The notes: generated by a model not told the origin, from the sequence alone. Shown: positions 18,208 through 27,166, numbered from the stretch's first letter. The stretch is 64,000 nt of DNA from Sphingobacteriales bacterium (GCA_024642285.1 JAHEBJ010000002.1:1-64000); one strand, 5' to 3'. Translations and numbers: made by a program.

Positions 18208-18846
18208 ATGAGCTATTCTGTTGCAATAGTAGAAGACAATAACGACATTCGCCATGCTCTGGAGCAAATTATTGATACTTCTGATGACTTTGTCCTTGCA
18301 GGGTCCTGTATAACCGGCGAAGAAGCATTGGTGAAATTACCCATCCTTAATCCCAAAGTTGTTTTAATGGACATTGGCCTTGGCGAAGGCATAAATGGAA
18401 TTCAAGTTGTGAGGGAACTCAAGCAAACAAATCCGAACATTCTTTTCATGATGTGTACTATTTACGAGGAAGATGAAAAAATATTTGAAGCATTAAGTTC
18501 GGGCGCAAATGGTTATATCCTTAAAAAAACGTCTCCGGTTAAATTACTCGAAGGCATCAAGGAATTGATTGAGGGCGGTGCACCAATGAGCAGCCAGATA
18601 GCCAGCAAGGTAGTAGCGGCTTTTCAAAACAAGTCGATTAAAACATCGCAGGGTTCGTCTTTGGATGCTTTGTCTAAGAGAGAGAATGAAATTCTCGAAA
18701 TGCTGTCAACCGGTTTGTTATACAAAGAAATTTCAGATAAACTCACTATCAGTTCCGAAACGGTACGTAAACATGTTTACCATATTTACGAAAAGTTGCA
18801 TGTAAGCAATCGTGTTGAAGCCGTGAATAAATTTTTCGGACGTTAA
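18208..18846 (+). CDS. NarL/LuxR-type response regulator, orphan
   Basis: The ATG at 18208 gives MSYSVAIVEDNNDIRHALEQ, the proper receiver start; the longer open frame adds a hydrophobic stretch unlikely to be translated. Of 212 residues, 1-120 form the receiver (acidic pair in VEDN, phosphoacceptor Asp in VVLMDIGLG, switch Thr in MCTIYEED, Lys in ILKKTSP). Residues ~148-212 are a LuxR helix-turn-helix (LSKRENEILEMLSTG, YKEISDKLTISSETVRKHV). No histidine kinase gene is adjacent, so its partner is elsewhere. Targets are unknown. Confidence 0.92.
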   Translation: MSYSVAIVEDNNDIRHALEQIIDTSDDFVLAGSCITGEEALVKLPILNPKVVLMDIGLGEGINGIQVVRELKQTNPNILFMMCTIYEEDEKIFEALSSGANGYILKKTSPVKLLEGIKELIEGGAPMSSQIASKVVAAFQNKSIKTSQGSSLDALSKRENEILEMLSTGLLYKEISDKLTISSETVRKHVYHIYEKLHVSNRVEAVNKFFGR

Positions 18847-18872
18847 AAATTACACCAAGCAAGCACAAATAC

Positions 18873-18898
18873 TAAACCCCCGATCCGTCCGGGGTTTA
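18873..18898. terminator. Bidirectional terminator
   Basis: TAAACCCC and GGGGTTTA form a stem around a CGATCCGTCC loop, between the convergent response regulator and acetyltransferase genes. Confidence 0.7.
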
Positions 18899-18901
18899 TG
18901 A

Positions 18902-19423
18902 TTATAGAAATTTCCATAGCCAAACATCCGTCTGCGGCGTATTGCCTATTGGAAAGTCATGGGTATAGCCCGATAACTTAAATCCGTATTTTTCGTAAAA
19001 TTTTTGGGCCCTTAAATTATGCTCCCAAACACCTAACCAAACCACTTCATATTTTTTTTCTTTAGCAAAATCCAGGATCAGGTCCATCAGTTGTTGAGCA
19101 ATGCCTTGTCCATGAAATTCCTTCAACACATAAATGCGTTTTAATTCCAAAGCTTTCCATTTTTTCATCATCGGAAAACTTTTATACTCTTCTTTAAACT
19201 GCAGATAGGCAACTGGAGCATCATTAAATTCAGCAAAAAAACAAAAAGTTTCGGGGTCGCTAAGTTCATTACCCAATTGTGCGGAATTATAATACTGATC
19301 GAGAAAAGACTGCATATCAGCTTCTGTACAGGTTCCGGTAAATGTATCAAAAAAGGTTTGCCTTGCAATGGCCGTCAATGCATCTGCATCATCTGGGGTT
19401 ACCCTCCGGATATTTACTTCCAT
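18902..19423 (-). CDS. GNAT-family N-acetyltransferase
   Basis: A 173-residue GCN5-related acetyltransferase. The acetyl-CoA loop is visible as ELKRIYVLKEFHGQGIAQQLM (near 92-112, R/Q-x-x-G-x-A pattern), followed by the motif B strand VVWLGVWEHNLRAQKFYEKYGF. The N-terminal part (RRVTPDDADALTAIARQTF) is of the kind seen in small-molecule or polyamine acetyltransferases. The acceptor cannot be inferred. It is close to and codirectional with the M1 peptidase gene upstream (40 bases). Confidence 0.85.
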   Translation of the reverse strand: MEVNIRRVTPDDADALTAIARQTFFDTFTGTCTEADMQSFLDQYYNSAQLGNELSDPETFCFFAEFNDAPVAYLQFKEEYKSFPMMKKWKALELKRIYVLKEFHGQGIAQQLMDLILDFAKEKKYEVVWLGVWEHNLRAQKFYEKYGFKLSGYTHDFPIGNTPQTDVWLWKFL

Positions 19424-19463
19424 AAAAAGCTAAAATTTGTTAAACCGGAATCTCAATTAAGTT

Positions 19464-21398
19464 TTACCAGTTTAATTCCAGTTTATTATTGCTTCTGTCA
19501 ATATCAGCCATTCTATTCGAAGGATCAATTTCCACCAGCTTTACATCAGTAAGCCTGCGTTTGATTTCAACAACATAAGTAGGGTGTGTCCATTTCCACT
19601 CTTCCATGATCTGTCTTTTTTGTCCTGCATTTTCAGCAGGCTTGTTTCCAAACATCAAATTCAATGGCACATAATACATTTCGGTGCTGCCATCGCTAAA
19701 GCTAAGCTGCAGATCTATGGGCATTGGCATGTGCCCAATCCTGCGTAACCTTATTTTAGTAACGCCGCTCTCTTCCCATAAACTGTCAATTTTATAATCG
19801 ATAGTTTTAGTGGTATTCACAAAATACTCTTTATACCAATCGAGTTGTAAGCCACTTACCTGCTCTGCCACTCTCATCAGGTCTGTAGAATTTGGATGTT
19901 TAAAACGCCACAGTTTGTAATACTCAAGCAAGAATTTATCCCGTACATCAGCTCCAATAACATATCCAAGTTGCTCCATGAACACTTCGCCTTTTGAATA
20001 AGCAGCCGTGCTATAACCATAATTAGAATTGTAGTGATCGCTATGTGTTGTCATCGGCTCTTCAAAATTACTTTTGGCAAGGTTAAAATAACTTGCGTAT
20101 GCTGAGCTATGATCTTCCGGAACAATATCAATCATCGCTGCCAGATTTTTATTGTTCGGATTTCTTTGAAGTGCATCCTTTAAATTTTGCAGGGATGATT
20201 TTTTGTTATAAAATTTCGATATCAGGTCTTCGGCATAACTGGTAAATCCTTCGTCCATCCAGGCATACATACTTTCATTTGTACCCAGCATCATCTGGTA
20301 CCAACTATGCATCCATTCATGAATAACTGTCCCTAAACCAGGACCAACTAGTAAAGTTGCCATGGGGTATTCCATTCCCCCATCGCCGCCTTGAATAAAT
20401 GAATATTGAGGATAAGGGTACTTTCCAAAATGCTCCTCAATAAATGGTAATGCTGTTGATGCCGCAGTTAGTACAGTAGCCCAGGCAGAATCATTCCGAG
20501 GATTATTTTCCTTGAAATTATAGATCGAATGTAATGTTGGACCGCCATTTGGCATTTTATAACTCAGGTGTTTGTATTCCGGATCGGCACACCAAACAAA
20601 GTCGTGAATATTTTCACCAATAAAATGCCAGCTACGTTTTTCTTTGGTAGTGGGTTTCAGTTCGGTACCCGGTGCATCATAACCCCAGCCAATTTCATTG
20701 GCGTTCATCAGCACACCTGTTCCTCCAATTTTATAATCTTTATCTATGTTGATGGTAACATCAAAATCGCCCCATACACCATAAAATTCCCGGGCTATAT
20801 AAGGTGTAGGGTGCCATCCCTCATAATCGTACTCACACATTTTAGGATACCATTGAGCCATGCTTAATCTCACTCCGGTTGCAGGATTGTCTCTTCCGCT
20901 ACGACGGATCTGCAACGGAACCTGGGCTTCAAATTCCATGTCGAAAACAACCTTGCTTTTTGGAGCAATCGGCTTGGTTAAAAAAACCTGTAAAACGGTT
21001 TCGTGATATTTAAATGGTTGCGGCACTCCATTCATTTTAAGAGAAACTATTTTTTGATATCCAATTTCATCTTCTTTTAAATTGGCAATGCGGTCTTTAA
21101 CCCGGCCATCCCAATCCTGTCTTCCATTAATTAAAACTTTTCCCAATTCCTGGCTTCTTACATCCATATTACTGCCCGGCTGAAATGCGTTAAAATACAA
21201 ATGGTAAAACACTTTATCCAAAGCATAAGGTGAATTATTACTGTACTCCAGTTTTTGTTTTCCGGTAAACCGGTTTGTATTAACATCCATATCAATATTC
21301 ATCTTGTATTTAGCGCCTTGCTGCCATCTATCGGGCTGTGCTGTTGCCATAAACTGAAAACAAATAGTTGTAATCAGTAAAAAAAGTATTTTCTTCAT
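19464..21398 (-). CDS. M1-family zinc metallopeptidase, secreted
   Basis: A 644-residue gluzincin with signal peptide MKKILFLLITTICFQFMATA cut before QPDR. The zinc site HEWMH lies at 360-364 with the third ligand Glu383 in MDEGFTSYAED, the exact H-E-x-x-H-x18-E spacing. The exopeptidase GAMEN loop is replaced by GGMEY (340-344), as in many Bacteroidota M1 proteins. An N-terminal saddle of beta strands and a C-terminal helical part with GEVFMEQLGYVIG and EYFVNTTKTIDY fill the rest. It probably acts on peptides in the periplasm. I see no type IX secretion C-terminal domain. Confidence 0.9.
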   Translation of the reverse strand: MKKILFLLITTICFQFMATAQPDRWQQGAKYKMNIDMDVNTNRFTGKQKLEYSNNSPYALDKVFYHLYFNAFQPGSNMDVRSQELGKVLINGRQDWDGRVKDRIANLKEDEIGYQKIVSLKMNGVPQPFKYHETVLQVFLTKPIAPKSKVVFDMEFEAQVPLQIRRSGRDNPATGVRLSMAQWYPKMCEYDYEGWHPTPYIAREFYGVWGDFDVTINIDKDYKIGGTGVLMNANEIGWGYDAPGTELKPTTKEKRSWHFIGENIHDFVWCADPEYKHLSYKMPNGGPTLHSIYNFKENNPRNDSAWATVLTAASTALPFIEEHFGKYPYPQYSFIQGGDGGMEYPMATLLVGPGLGTVIHEWMHSWYQMMLGTNESMYAWMDEGFTSYAEDLISKFYNKKSSLQNLKDALQRNPNNKNLAAMIDIVPEDHSSAYASYFNLAKSNFEEPMTTHSDHYNSNYGYSTAAYSKGEVFMEQLGYVIGADVRDKFLLEYYKLWRFKHPNSTDLMRVAEQVSGLQLDWYKEYFVNTTKTIDYKIDSLWEESGVTKIRLRRIGHMPMPIDLQLSFSDGSTEMYYVPLNLMFGNKPAENAGQKRQIMEEWKWTHPTYVVEIKRRLTDVKLVEIDPSNRMADIDRSNNKLELNW

Positions 21399-21441
21399 TT
21401 ATTATAATTTAGATAGTGGTAAATTTCGGTAAAATAAACTT

Positions 21442-22125
21442 ATGAAAAATATAAAACTGATAAATGGTTATCCATTTACGAAATTCAGCAGAGAAACATA
21501 TAATGCTGTTGAAATGAAAGAAAGAGCTGCTTCATTTTATGAATGGATGAATAGAAGAAGAACCTGCCGTGATTTTTCGGATAAACCAATACCCAAAGAA
21601 GTAATTGAAAATATTGTACTGACAGCTTCTACTGCACCAAGCGGGGCCCACAAACAACCCTGGACTTTCTGCGTTGTAAGTGATGCCGAAATAAAAAGTA
21701 AAATTCGGGTTGAAGCAGAGAAAGAGGAATATGAAAGTTACAATGGCCGTATGCCGGAAGATTGGAAGAACGACCTGCTGCCATTACAAACCGACTGGAA
21801 AAAAGAATTTCTTGACATTGCTCCTTACCTCATTATTGTATTTAAAAAAAGTTATGATTTTGATGAAGAAGGAAAAAAGGCAAATACTTATTACGCCAAT
21901 GAAAGCTGTGGACTGGCCTGTGGTTTTTTATTGGCTGCTATACACAGCGCAGGTTTGGTTGCATTGACGCACACACCAAGCCCTATGAATTTTTTAAGTA
22001 AAATATTAAACAGGCCGGTAAATGAAAAACCTTACTTGTTGATACCTGTTGGATATGCAGCTGATGAATGTTGGGTGCCTGATATTAAAAGAAAAGAATT
22101 GGATGACGTAGCACAGTTTTATTAA
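21442..22125 (+). CDS. Nitroreductase-fold flavoprotein resembling iodotyrosine deiodinase
   Basis: The 227-residue protein matches the iodotyrosine deiodinase (IYD) branch of the nitroreductase superfamily. FMN contacts are NRRRTCRDFSDKPIP and ASTAPSGAHKQPWTF. The IYD active-site lid is present: Glu96 and Tyr100 in EEYESYNGRM and Lys121 in TDWKKEFLD. These correspond to human E157, Y161 and K182, which hold the zwitterion of halotyrosine. The tail GLVALTHTPSPM and EKPYLLIPVGYAADE also fit. The family reductively removes halogen from iodo-, bromo- or chlorotyrosine with NAD(P)H-derived electrons. It starts 43 bases from, and divergent to, the M1 peptidase gene. Substrate in this organism is not known. 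Confidence 0.82.
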   Translation: MKNIKLINGYPFTKFSRETYNAVEMKERAASFYEWMNRRRTCRDFSDKPIPKEVIENIVLTASTAPSGAHKQPWTFCVVSDAEIKSKIRVEAEKEEYESYNGRMPEDWKNDLLPLQTDWKKEFLDIAPYLIIVFKKSYDFDEEGKKANTYYANESCGLACGFLLAAIHSAGLVALTHTPSPMNFLSKILNRPVNEKPYLLIPVGYAADECWVPDIKRKELDDVAQFY

Positions 22126-22132
22126 AGTTGAA

Positions 22133-22798
22133 CTATTTTTTCCCTTCAATAACAATTACAATTTCGCCTTTAACTATTTTAGTATTAAAATGATCGTGCA
22201 CTTCCTGTAAACTACCCCTTGCATTTTCTTCAAATTTTTTGGTAAGCTCCCTGCTGACACTGCATTGCCGGTCGGCACCAAAATATTGGATAAAGTCGTT
22301 CAGAGTTCTTACCAAACGCATAGGACTTTCGTAAAAAACCATGGTGCGTTCTTCTTCGGCTAATTTCTTCATCATCGTTTGTCTTCCTTTTTTAAGCGGA
22401 AGAAACCCTTCGAAACAAAAACTGTTGATGGGAAGGCCACTGTTTACCAAAGCAGGTACAAAGGCCGTAGCACCGGGCAAGCATTCAACATTGATATTGT
22501 TTTTTATACACTCTCTTACCAATAAAAAAGCCGGATCGCTTATACCCGGCGTGCCGGCATCAGTTATCAATGCCATTGTTTTACCTGTACCCAGTTGTTT
22601 AACTAAATGTGTAAGTATTTTATGTTCGTTATGCTGATGGTAAGGCGTTATTGGTTTTTGAACCTGATAGTGATTTAATAAAACCGAGGAAGTACGGGTA
22701 TCTTCTGCAAGGATAAGATCAACAGATTTTAGGATCTCTATCGCCCTGAAAGTGATATCAGCAAGGTTGCCTATGGGAGAAGGAATGAGATAAAGCAT
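22133..22798 (-). CDS. rsmI: 16S rRNA (cytidine-1402-2'-O)-methyltransferase
   Basis: RsmI methylates the ribose of C1402 in the 16S rRNA P-site. The ATG at 22798 (MLYLIPSPIGNLADITFRA) is the conserved start; the open frame runs 15 codons further. The 221 residues contain LILAEDTRTSSVLLNHY, YHQHNE, ALITDAGTPGISDPAF, CLPGATAFVPALVNSG and the FVFYESPMRL-like block, all hallmarks of the tetrapyrrole-methylase-fold RsmI family. It is the last gene of a likely pepP-pssA-purS-rsmI transcript, though a repeat-rich hairpin lies just before it. Confidence 0.93.
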   Translation of the reverse strand: MLYLIPSPIGNLADITFRAIEILKSVDLILAEDTRTSSVLLNHYQVQKPITPYHQHNEHKILTHLVKQLGTGKTMALITDAGTPGISDPAFLLVRECIKNNINVECLPGATAFVPALVNSGLPINSFCFEGFLPLKKGRQTMMKKLAEEERTMVFYESPMRLVRTLNDFIQYFGADRQCSVSRELTKKFEENARGSLQEVHDHFNTKIVKGEIVIVIEGKK

Positions 22799-22800
22799 TT

Positions 22801-22850
22801 TGATTTGATGATTTGGTGATTTGATGATTCCCTGAAATCCCAATCACCAA
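22801..22850. repeat. Direct and inverted repeats between purS and rsmI
   Basis: A 13-base direct repeat TGATTTGATGATT occurs at 22801 and 22817. The inverted arms TTGGTGATT (22813) and AATCACCAA (22842) enclose it partly. The whole 60-base gap can fold into a hairpin. It could end some purS transcripts or shape the rsmI leader. Confidence 0.6.
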
Positions 22851-22858
22851 TATTTACT

Positions 22859-23104
22859 TTAGCTGACAGTAATTTCAAACACTTCCATCACCGGGTTTGC
22901 CAGTAATTTTTTTGCAGCTTCCTCGGCAGTGGCAACCGCTGCCTCCTTATTATCTGCTTCTATCTGAAGATCGATATGTTTACCAATCCGCACATCCGAA
23001 ACATTCTTAAGACCCAAATTTTGTAAACCGCCCATTACCGCCTTGCCTTGCGGGTCCAGCAAATCTTTAAGCGGCATCACTTTTATCTGTACAGTAAATA
23101 TCAT
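22859..23104 (-). CDS. purS: Phosphoribosylformylglycinamidine synthase subunit PurS
   Basis: PurS is the small bridging subunit of the PurLQS complex that makes FGAM in purine synthesis. The start at 23104 (MIFTVQIKVMPLKDLLDPQG) is set by the ATGA overlap with the pssA stop; the open frame itself extends into pssA. The 81 residues show the alpha/beta core LQNLGLKNVSDVRIGKHIDL and the C-terminal AKKLLANPVMEVFEI. purQ and purL are not in this window, so the gene is separated from its partners. Confidence 0.92.
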   Translation of the reverse strand: MIFTVQIKVMPLKDLLDPQGKAVMGGLQNLGLKNVSDVRIGKHIDLQIEADNKEAAVATAEEAAKKLLANPVMEVFEITVS

Positions 23105-23871
23105 GATTGTTTTTGTTTGAGGAGCAAAGATAAAATTATATAAGCGATAAAAACAATTGGCACCGCAAGCCAATGTAAAAACAATGCTGCAACAATTGCA
23201 ATTACAAGCAATATGATTTTAGGGAGATTATTCTTAATGCTGAAGTCTTTAAACTTCAGGGCCATCATCGGCAGATTACTCACCATCAGCCAGCTAAGGA
23301 AAACAATCAGCCCGTATAAAAACCATTTGTTGAAAATAATATCAACCATTATCTGACTATGAATATTCCAATAGATAAGTGGTAGGGAAGCTATCAACAA
23401 TCCAACTGCAGGTGTTGGCATTCCTTTAAACCCAAAAGACTGAGAATCATCTAAATTAAATTTCGCCAATCGCCAGGCTGCTGCTGCTGCTAAAATAAAT
23501 GCCGGTAAAAGCCAGATGATAGTTGCATTTAGTCCATCTTCTTCTTGTGCAATACTCATGCGTAAAAACTGGAACAAGATCATGGCGGGAGCTACGCCAA
23601 AGCTTACCACATCGGCCAGTGAATCAAGCTGCTTTCCCATTTCGGAGCTGGCTTTAAATAACCGTGCAACAAATCCATCTAAAAAATCAACAAGGGCAGC
23701 AAGGCCGATAAACAGCGATGCCATCCATATTTTTTCGGGGATATCAATCAGCTGCATTCCATCAGCCGCATATTGAATAACTATACCGTTTTGAAGCGTA
23801 ACTACAATTGCGAGGCAACCAAAAACTAAATTCAACAGTGTAAAAAGATTCGGAATATGTCTGGTCATCAA
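23101..23871 (-). CDS. pssA: CDP-diacylglycerol-serine O-phosphatidyltransferase
   Basis: This inner-membrane enzyme makes phosphatidylserine, the precursor of phosphatidylethanolamine. The 256-residue protein has the CDP-alcohol phosphotransferase signature D-x2-D-G-x2-A-R-x8-G-x3-D-x3-D as DFLDGFVARLFKASSEMGKQ followed by LDSLAD, plus about seven membrane helices. The conserved NLFTLLNLVFGCLAI start supports the ATG. Its stop overlaps the purS start (ATGA), and it begins one base after the pepP stop, so the three genes are tightly coupled. Confidence 0.93.
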   Translation of the reverse strand: MMTRHIPNLFTLLNLVFGCLAIVVTLQNGIVIQYAADGMQLIDIPEKIWMASLFIGLAALVDFLDGFVARLFKASSEMGKQLDSLADVVSFGVAPAMILFQFLRMSIAQEEDGLNATIIWLLPAFILAAAAAWRLAKFNLDDSQSFGFKGMPTPAVGLLIASLPLIYWNIHSQIMVDIIFNKWFLYGLIVFLSWLMVSNLPMMALKFKDFSIKNNLPKIILLVIAIVAALFLHWLAVPIVFIAYIILSLLLKQKQS

Positions 23872-23872
23872 A

Positions 23873-25162
23873 TTATTTTTTCATGTAAGCTTCAATCTCC
23901 TCAGCAGTAATCGGAATATTTTTCATCAGATCTTTATTACCGTTCTTAGTGATCCAGAAATTATTTTCGATCCGTACGCCCATTTGTTCCTGTTCAATAT
24001 AAATACCTGGCTCAATAGTGAATACCATACCGGCTTTTATGGGTTCTGTTCTGGTACCAAGGTCATGTACATCTAAACCAAGGTGATGAGAAATACCATG
24101 GTACAGATATTTTCTATAGGCTCTGTTATCAGGATCTTCATTTTTAATATCTGTTTTTCTAAGCAGCCCTATTTTTTGAAAAACAATCGTCGCTTCGTCG
24201 CCAACTTTTTCGGTGTAGTCAACAATACTGATTCCCGGTTTTAAAATACTGGCAGCATATTGATGCAGATGCAGACAGGCATTATACACAGTCTTCTGCC
24301 GGCGGCCAAACTTACCACTCACCGGTACGGTACGTGAAAGATCGGCATTATAACCTCCGTAATCGGCACCAAAATCCATCAATATCAATTCTCCGGCTTT
24401 ACACTCACGGCTGTTATCAACATAGTGAAGCGTACGTGCTCTGTCGCCACTTGCGATAATGCAGCCATAACCCGGCCCTGTTGATCTTTGCGATAAAAAC
24501 GAATGATAAATTTCTGCTTCAATTTCATACTCCATTACACCCGGTTCAATCATTTGCATCACCCTGCGGAAAGTAATATCGGTAATATCAATGGCCTTTT
24601 GCAGCACATCTACTTCCAGTGCGGTTTTTATGGCTCGCAGGTCCTTCATCAACTTAGCGCTGCGCATGTAATTATGCAAGGGAAAACGTTCCTGCATTAA
24701 CTGGGCGTAGCGATAATCACGAACGTTAACCTTATTTGCTTTGCGGTCGTTCTCGTTTGTGTTCAAATAAATAGTGTCTGCTAAATGAACCCATGCTTGC
24801 ATTTGAGCATCGGCTGTATCCAGCCAGATGATTGTACCAATACCTGAAATAGCTGTGCCCTCATCAGCCCGCAATCTGTGCCCATCCCATTTTTCTTTTA
24901 CCTCATTAGGACGGACTAAAACCAACACTTCCCTAAACTTGGGATCGGGGTTATCTGGAAACAAAATCAACATCGTGTCCTCCTGTTCAATACCGGTCAG
25001 CCAATACAAATCGGAATTTTGTTTGAACCGGTGAAGTTGATCACCATTGGTTGGTAGTTCATCATTACTGTTAAATATGGCAATGGAATTTTTTACCATT
25101 TTTCCAACAAAACGTTTCCTGTTCTGTATAAAAATTTCGGGATTGAGGGGTAGATATTTCAT
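23873..25162 (-). CDS. pepP: Xaa-Pro aminopeptidase (aminopeptidase P)
   Basis: Removes the N-terminal residue from peptides with proline second. The 429 residues have the aminopeptidase P N-terminal domain (about 1-160; NRKRFVGKMVKNSIAIFNSN, YWLTGIEQEDTMLIL) and the pita-bread M24 domain. Its five metal ligands are visible: Asp in LMDFGADYGG and NADLSRT, His in HHLGLDVHD, Glu in FTIEPGIYIE and Glu in GVRIENNFW. No signal peptide is present, so it is cytoplasmic. It is the first gene of the pepP-pssA-purS run. Confidence 0.93.
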   Translation of the reverse strand: MKYLPLNPEIFIQNRKRFVGKMVKNSIAIFNSNDELPTNGDQLHRFKQNSDLYWLTGIEQEDTMLILFPDNPDPKFREVLVLVRPNEVKEKWDGHRLRADEGTAISGIGTIIWLDTADAQMQAWVHLADTIYLNTNENDRKANKVNVRDYRYAQLMQERFPLHNYMRSAKLMKDLRAIKTALEVDVLQKAIDITDITFRRVMQMIEPGVMEYEIEAEIYHSFLSQRSTGPGYGCIIASGDRARTLHYVDNSRECKAGELILMDFGADYGGYNADLSRTVPVSGKFGRRQKTVYNACLHLHQYAASILKPGISIVDYTEKVGDEATIVFQKIGLLRKTDIKNEDPDNRAYRKYLYHGISHHLGLDVHDLGTRTEPIKAGMVFTIEPGIYIEQEQMGVRIENNFWITKNGNKDLMKNIPITAEEIEAYMKK

Positions 25163-25506
25163 GGTTCTATATTTTAGGGATAAAATAAAAAATGAATTGC
25201 AATATACATTTTAATCGTGTTTTATACTATTGACAAACAGTTTACAACAGGCTTATTAATTCTCGATAGTTTAATACCAGCTGAAAAGAATGAACAAACG
25301 TAAAAATGCACCCGTTATCAACAATATCGAAATAAATCCAGTATTATTCAAACTTTTTTAAAATAAGCTCCTATTATTTAATAATTCTGATTATATAAAC
25401 GATTTTAATTCCTGATTTATAAATATACGTCGGCCATTTTACTTTTTTGAAATTACAATTGCCTAACTTTGTGGCAACGATTGCATAACCTAAATATCTA
25501 CTTGCT
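25163..25506. other. AT-rich intergenic region between divergent pepP and pckA
   Basis: The 344 bases contain no open frame of note and no tRNA-like fold. The only signal I can support is the -7 box of pckA at the right end. The rest is AT-rich, with palindromic AT stretches such as TTATTTAATAATT that could bind a regulator. pckA is usually carbon-regulated, so an operator here is plausible but not shown. Confidence 0.6.
25464..25471 (+). promoter_or_regulatory. -7 box for pckA
   Basis: TAACTTTG matches TAnnTTTG. A TTTTTTG lies upstream but only 14 bases away, shorter than the usual 17-23, so the -33 match is poor. Leader of about 35 bases. Confidence 0.4.
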
Positions 25507-27111
25507 ATGTCAGTATCATCGATGCTAGCTGTACCTAAAACAGCGTTAATAGAACTCGGTTTTTCCAATGCAAACAATATCCATTATCAATTATCACCCG
25601 AATCTTTGACTGAGCAGGCTGTTCAGCGTGGAGATGGTGTTTTAAATGATACCGGAGCTTTGCTTATTAATACCGGAAAATTCACCGGAAGGAGCCCAAA
25701 GGATAAATTCACAGTTAAAGACGCTCTTACTGAAAATACTGTTCACTGGAACGATTTTAATATTCCTTTTGAGGAAAAGAATTTTTTTCAGCTAAAGGAA
25801 AAAATGCTTGCCCACATGAGCGATAAGGAACTTTGGGTACGTGATTGTTATGCCTGTGCTGAGGAATCTTACAGGCTTAAACTAAGGGTGATCAATGAAA
25901 ATCCATGGAGCAATTTATTTTGCTACAATATGTTCATCCGCCCCGAGGAAAAAGATCTGGAAAATTTTACGCCAAACTGGCACATTATTCAGGCGCCGAG
26001 TTTTAAAGCCGATCCTGCTGTTGATGGCACACGTGCTGAAAATTTTGCGGTGATCAGCTTTACACATAAAACTATTTTAATTGGGGGTACCGGGTATACC
26101 GGCGAAATGAAGAAAGGCATTTTTACGATGCTGAATTTTGTGTTGCCAACAAAAGCCAATGTTTTAAGTATGCATTGCAGCGCCAATATGGGTGAGGATG
26201 GCGACACGGCAGTTTTCTTTGGACTTAGTGGAACAGGTAAAACAACTTTAAGTGCCGATCCTAACCGTAAATTAATTGGTGACGATGAACATGGCTGGAC
26301 GGAGAACAGCGTGTTTAATTTTGAAGGCGGTTGCTATGCAAAATGTATTGACCTGAGCGCAGAGAAAGAGCCTGAAATTTATAATGCCATTAAACCAGGC
26401 GCATTGGTGGAGAATGTAACTTTTATTGAAGGCACTAATAAAATTGATTTTGCCAGCAAAAAAATTACAGAGAATACAAGAGTTAGTTATCCACTAACCT
26501 TTATCAGCAATGCGCTGGAACCTTCTATTGGAAAGACACCTAAAAATCTGTTTTTCTTAACCTGTGATGCGTATGGAGTTTTACCACCCATCAGCAAGTT
26601 AACTGCCGGACAGGCCATGTACCAGTTCATCAGCGGCTATACGGCAAAGGTGGCAGGTACTGAAGCTGGAGTAACTGAGCCTAAATCTACTTTCAGCGCC
26701 TGTTTTGGTGCACCGTTTTTACCGTTGCATCCTGCACAATATGCTGAGATGCTGGGTAAAAAAATGAACGACCATAATGTAAATGTATGGATGATAAACA
26801 CCGGCTGGAGCGGCGGCGCTTACGGTGTTGGAAGCCGTATGAAACTTGGATTTACCCGTGCGATGATCACTGCAGCGCTGGAAGGTAAACTGGATAATGT
26901 TTCTTACGAGGCTCATCCGGTATTTGGTATGCTGATGCCTACTGAATGCCCCAATGTACCAACCGAAATTTTAAACCCACGAAATACCTGGGCCGATAAA
27001 AATGCTTACGATGCCATGGCTAAAAACCTTGCCGGACAATTTGTGAAAAATTTTGAGAAATATGCCAGCGGCGCTAATGAAGAGATCTTAGCAGCTGCAC
27101 CTAAAGTTTAA
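25507..27111 (+). CDS. pckA: Phosphoenolpyruvate carboxykinase (ATP)
   Basis: Interconverts oxaloacetate plus ATP with phosphoenolpyruvate plus CO2, the key step of gluconeogenesis. The 534 residues match the ATP-type enzyme: NTGKFTGRSPKDKF, the kinase-1a P-loop FFGLSGTGKTTLSAD, the metal site IGDDEHGW, RVSYPLTFI, and the substrate-binding WMINTGWSGGAYGVG. The length is normal. It is a single gene with a terminator at its end. A fermentative, CO2-fixing direction is also possible in Bacteroidota. Confidence 0.96.
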   Translation: MSVSSMLAVPKTALIELGFSNANNIHYQLSPESLTEQAVQRGDGVLNDTGALLINTGKFTGRSPKDKFTVKDALTENTVHWNDFNIPFEEKNFFQLKEKMLAHMSDKELWVRDCYACAEESYRLKLRVINENPWSNLFCYNMFIRPEEKDLENFTPNWHIIQAPSFKADPAVDGTRAENFAVISFTHKTILIGGTGYTGEMKKGIFTMLNFVLPTKANVLSMHCSANMGEDGDTAVFFGLSGTGKTTLSADPNRKLIGDDEHGWTENSVFNFEGGCYAKCIDLSAEKEPEIYNAIKPGALVENVTFIEGTNKIDFASKKITENTRVSYPLTFISNALEPSIGKTPKNLFFLTCDAYGVLPPISKLTAGQAMYQFISGYTAKVAGTEAGVTEPKSTFSACFGAPFLPLHPAQYAEMLGKKMNDHNVNVWMINTGWSGGAYGVGSRMKLGFTRAMITAALEGKLDNVSYEAHPVFGMLMPTECPNVPTEILNPRNTWADKNAYDAMAKNLAGQFVKNFEKYASGANEEILAAAPKV

Positions 27112-27137
27112 TACCGAACAAACTAACCGCTTATTTA

Positions 27138-27166
27138 AAAACCTCTGAAGTTTCAGAGGTTTTTTA
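27138..27166. terminator. pckA terminator
   Basis: AACCTCTGAA and TTCAGAGGTT form a ten-pair stem with a two-base loop, followed by T-rich sequence. The flanks are A-rich on the other side, so it may also serve the CoA-transferase genes on the minus strand. Confidence 0.85.

Noticed and set aside
19464-21398. Type IX secretion cargo (M1 peptidase)
   Set aside because: The C-terminus lacks the usual conserved sorting-domain pattern and follows directly on the peptidase fold.
25163-25506. tRNA or small RNA gene in the longest gap
   Set aside because: No cloverleaf, no GC-rich stem and no terminator were found in this AT-rich region.
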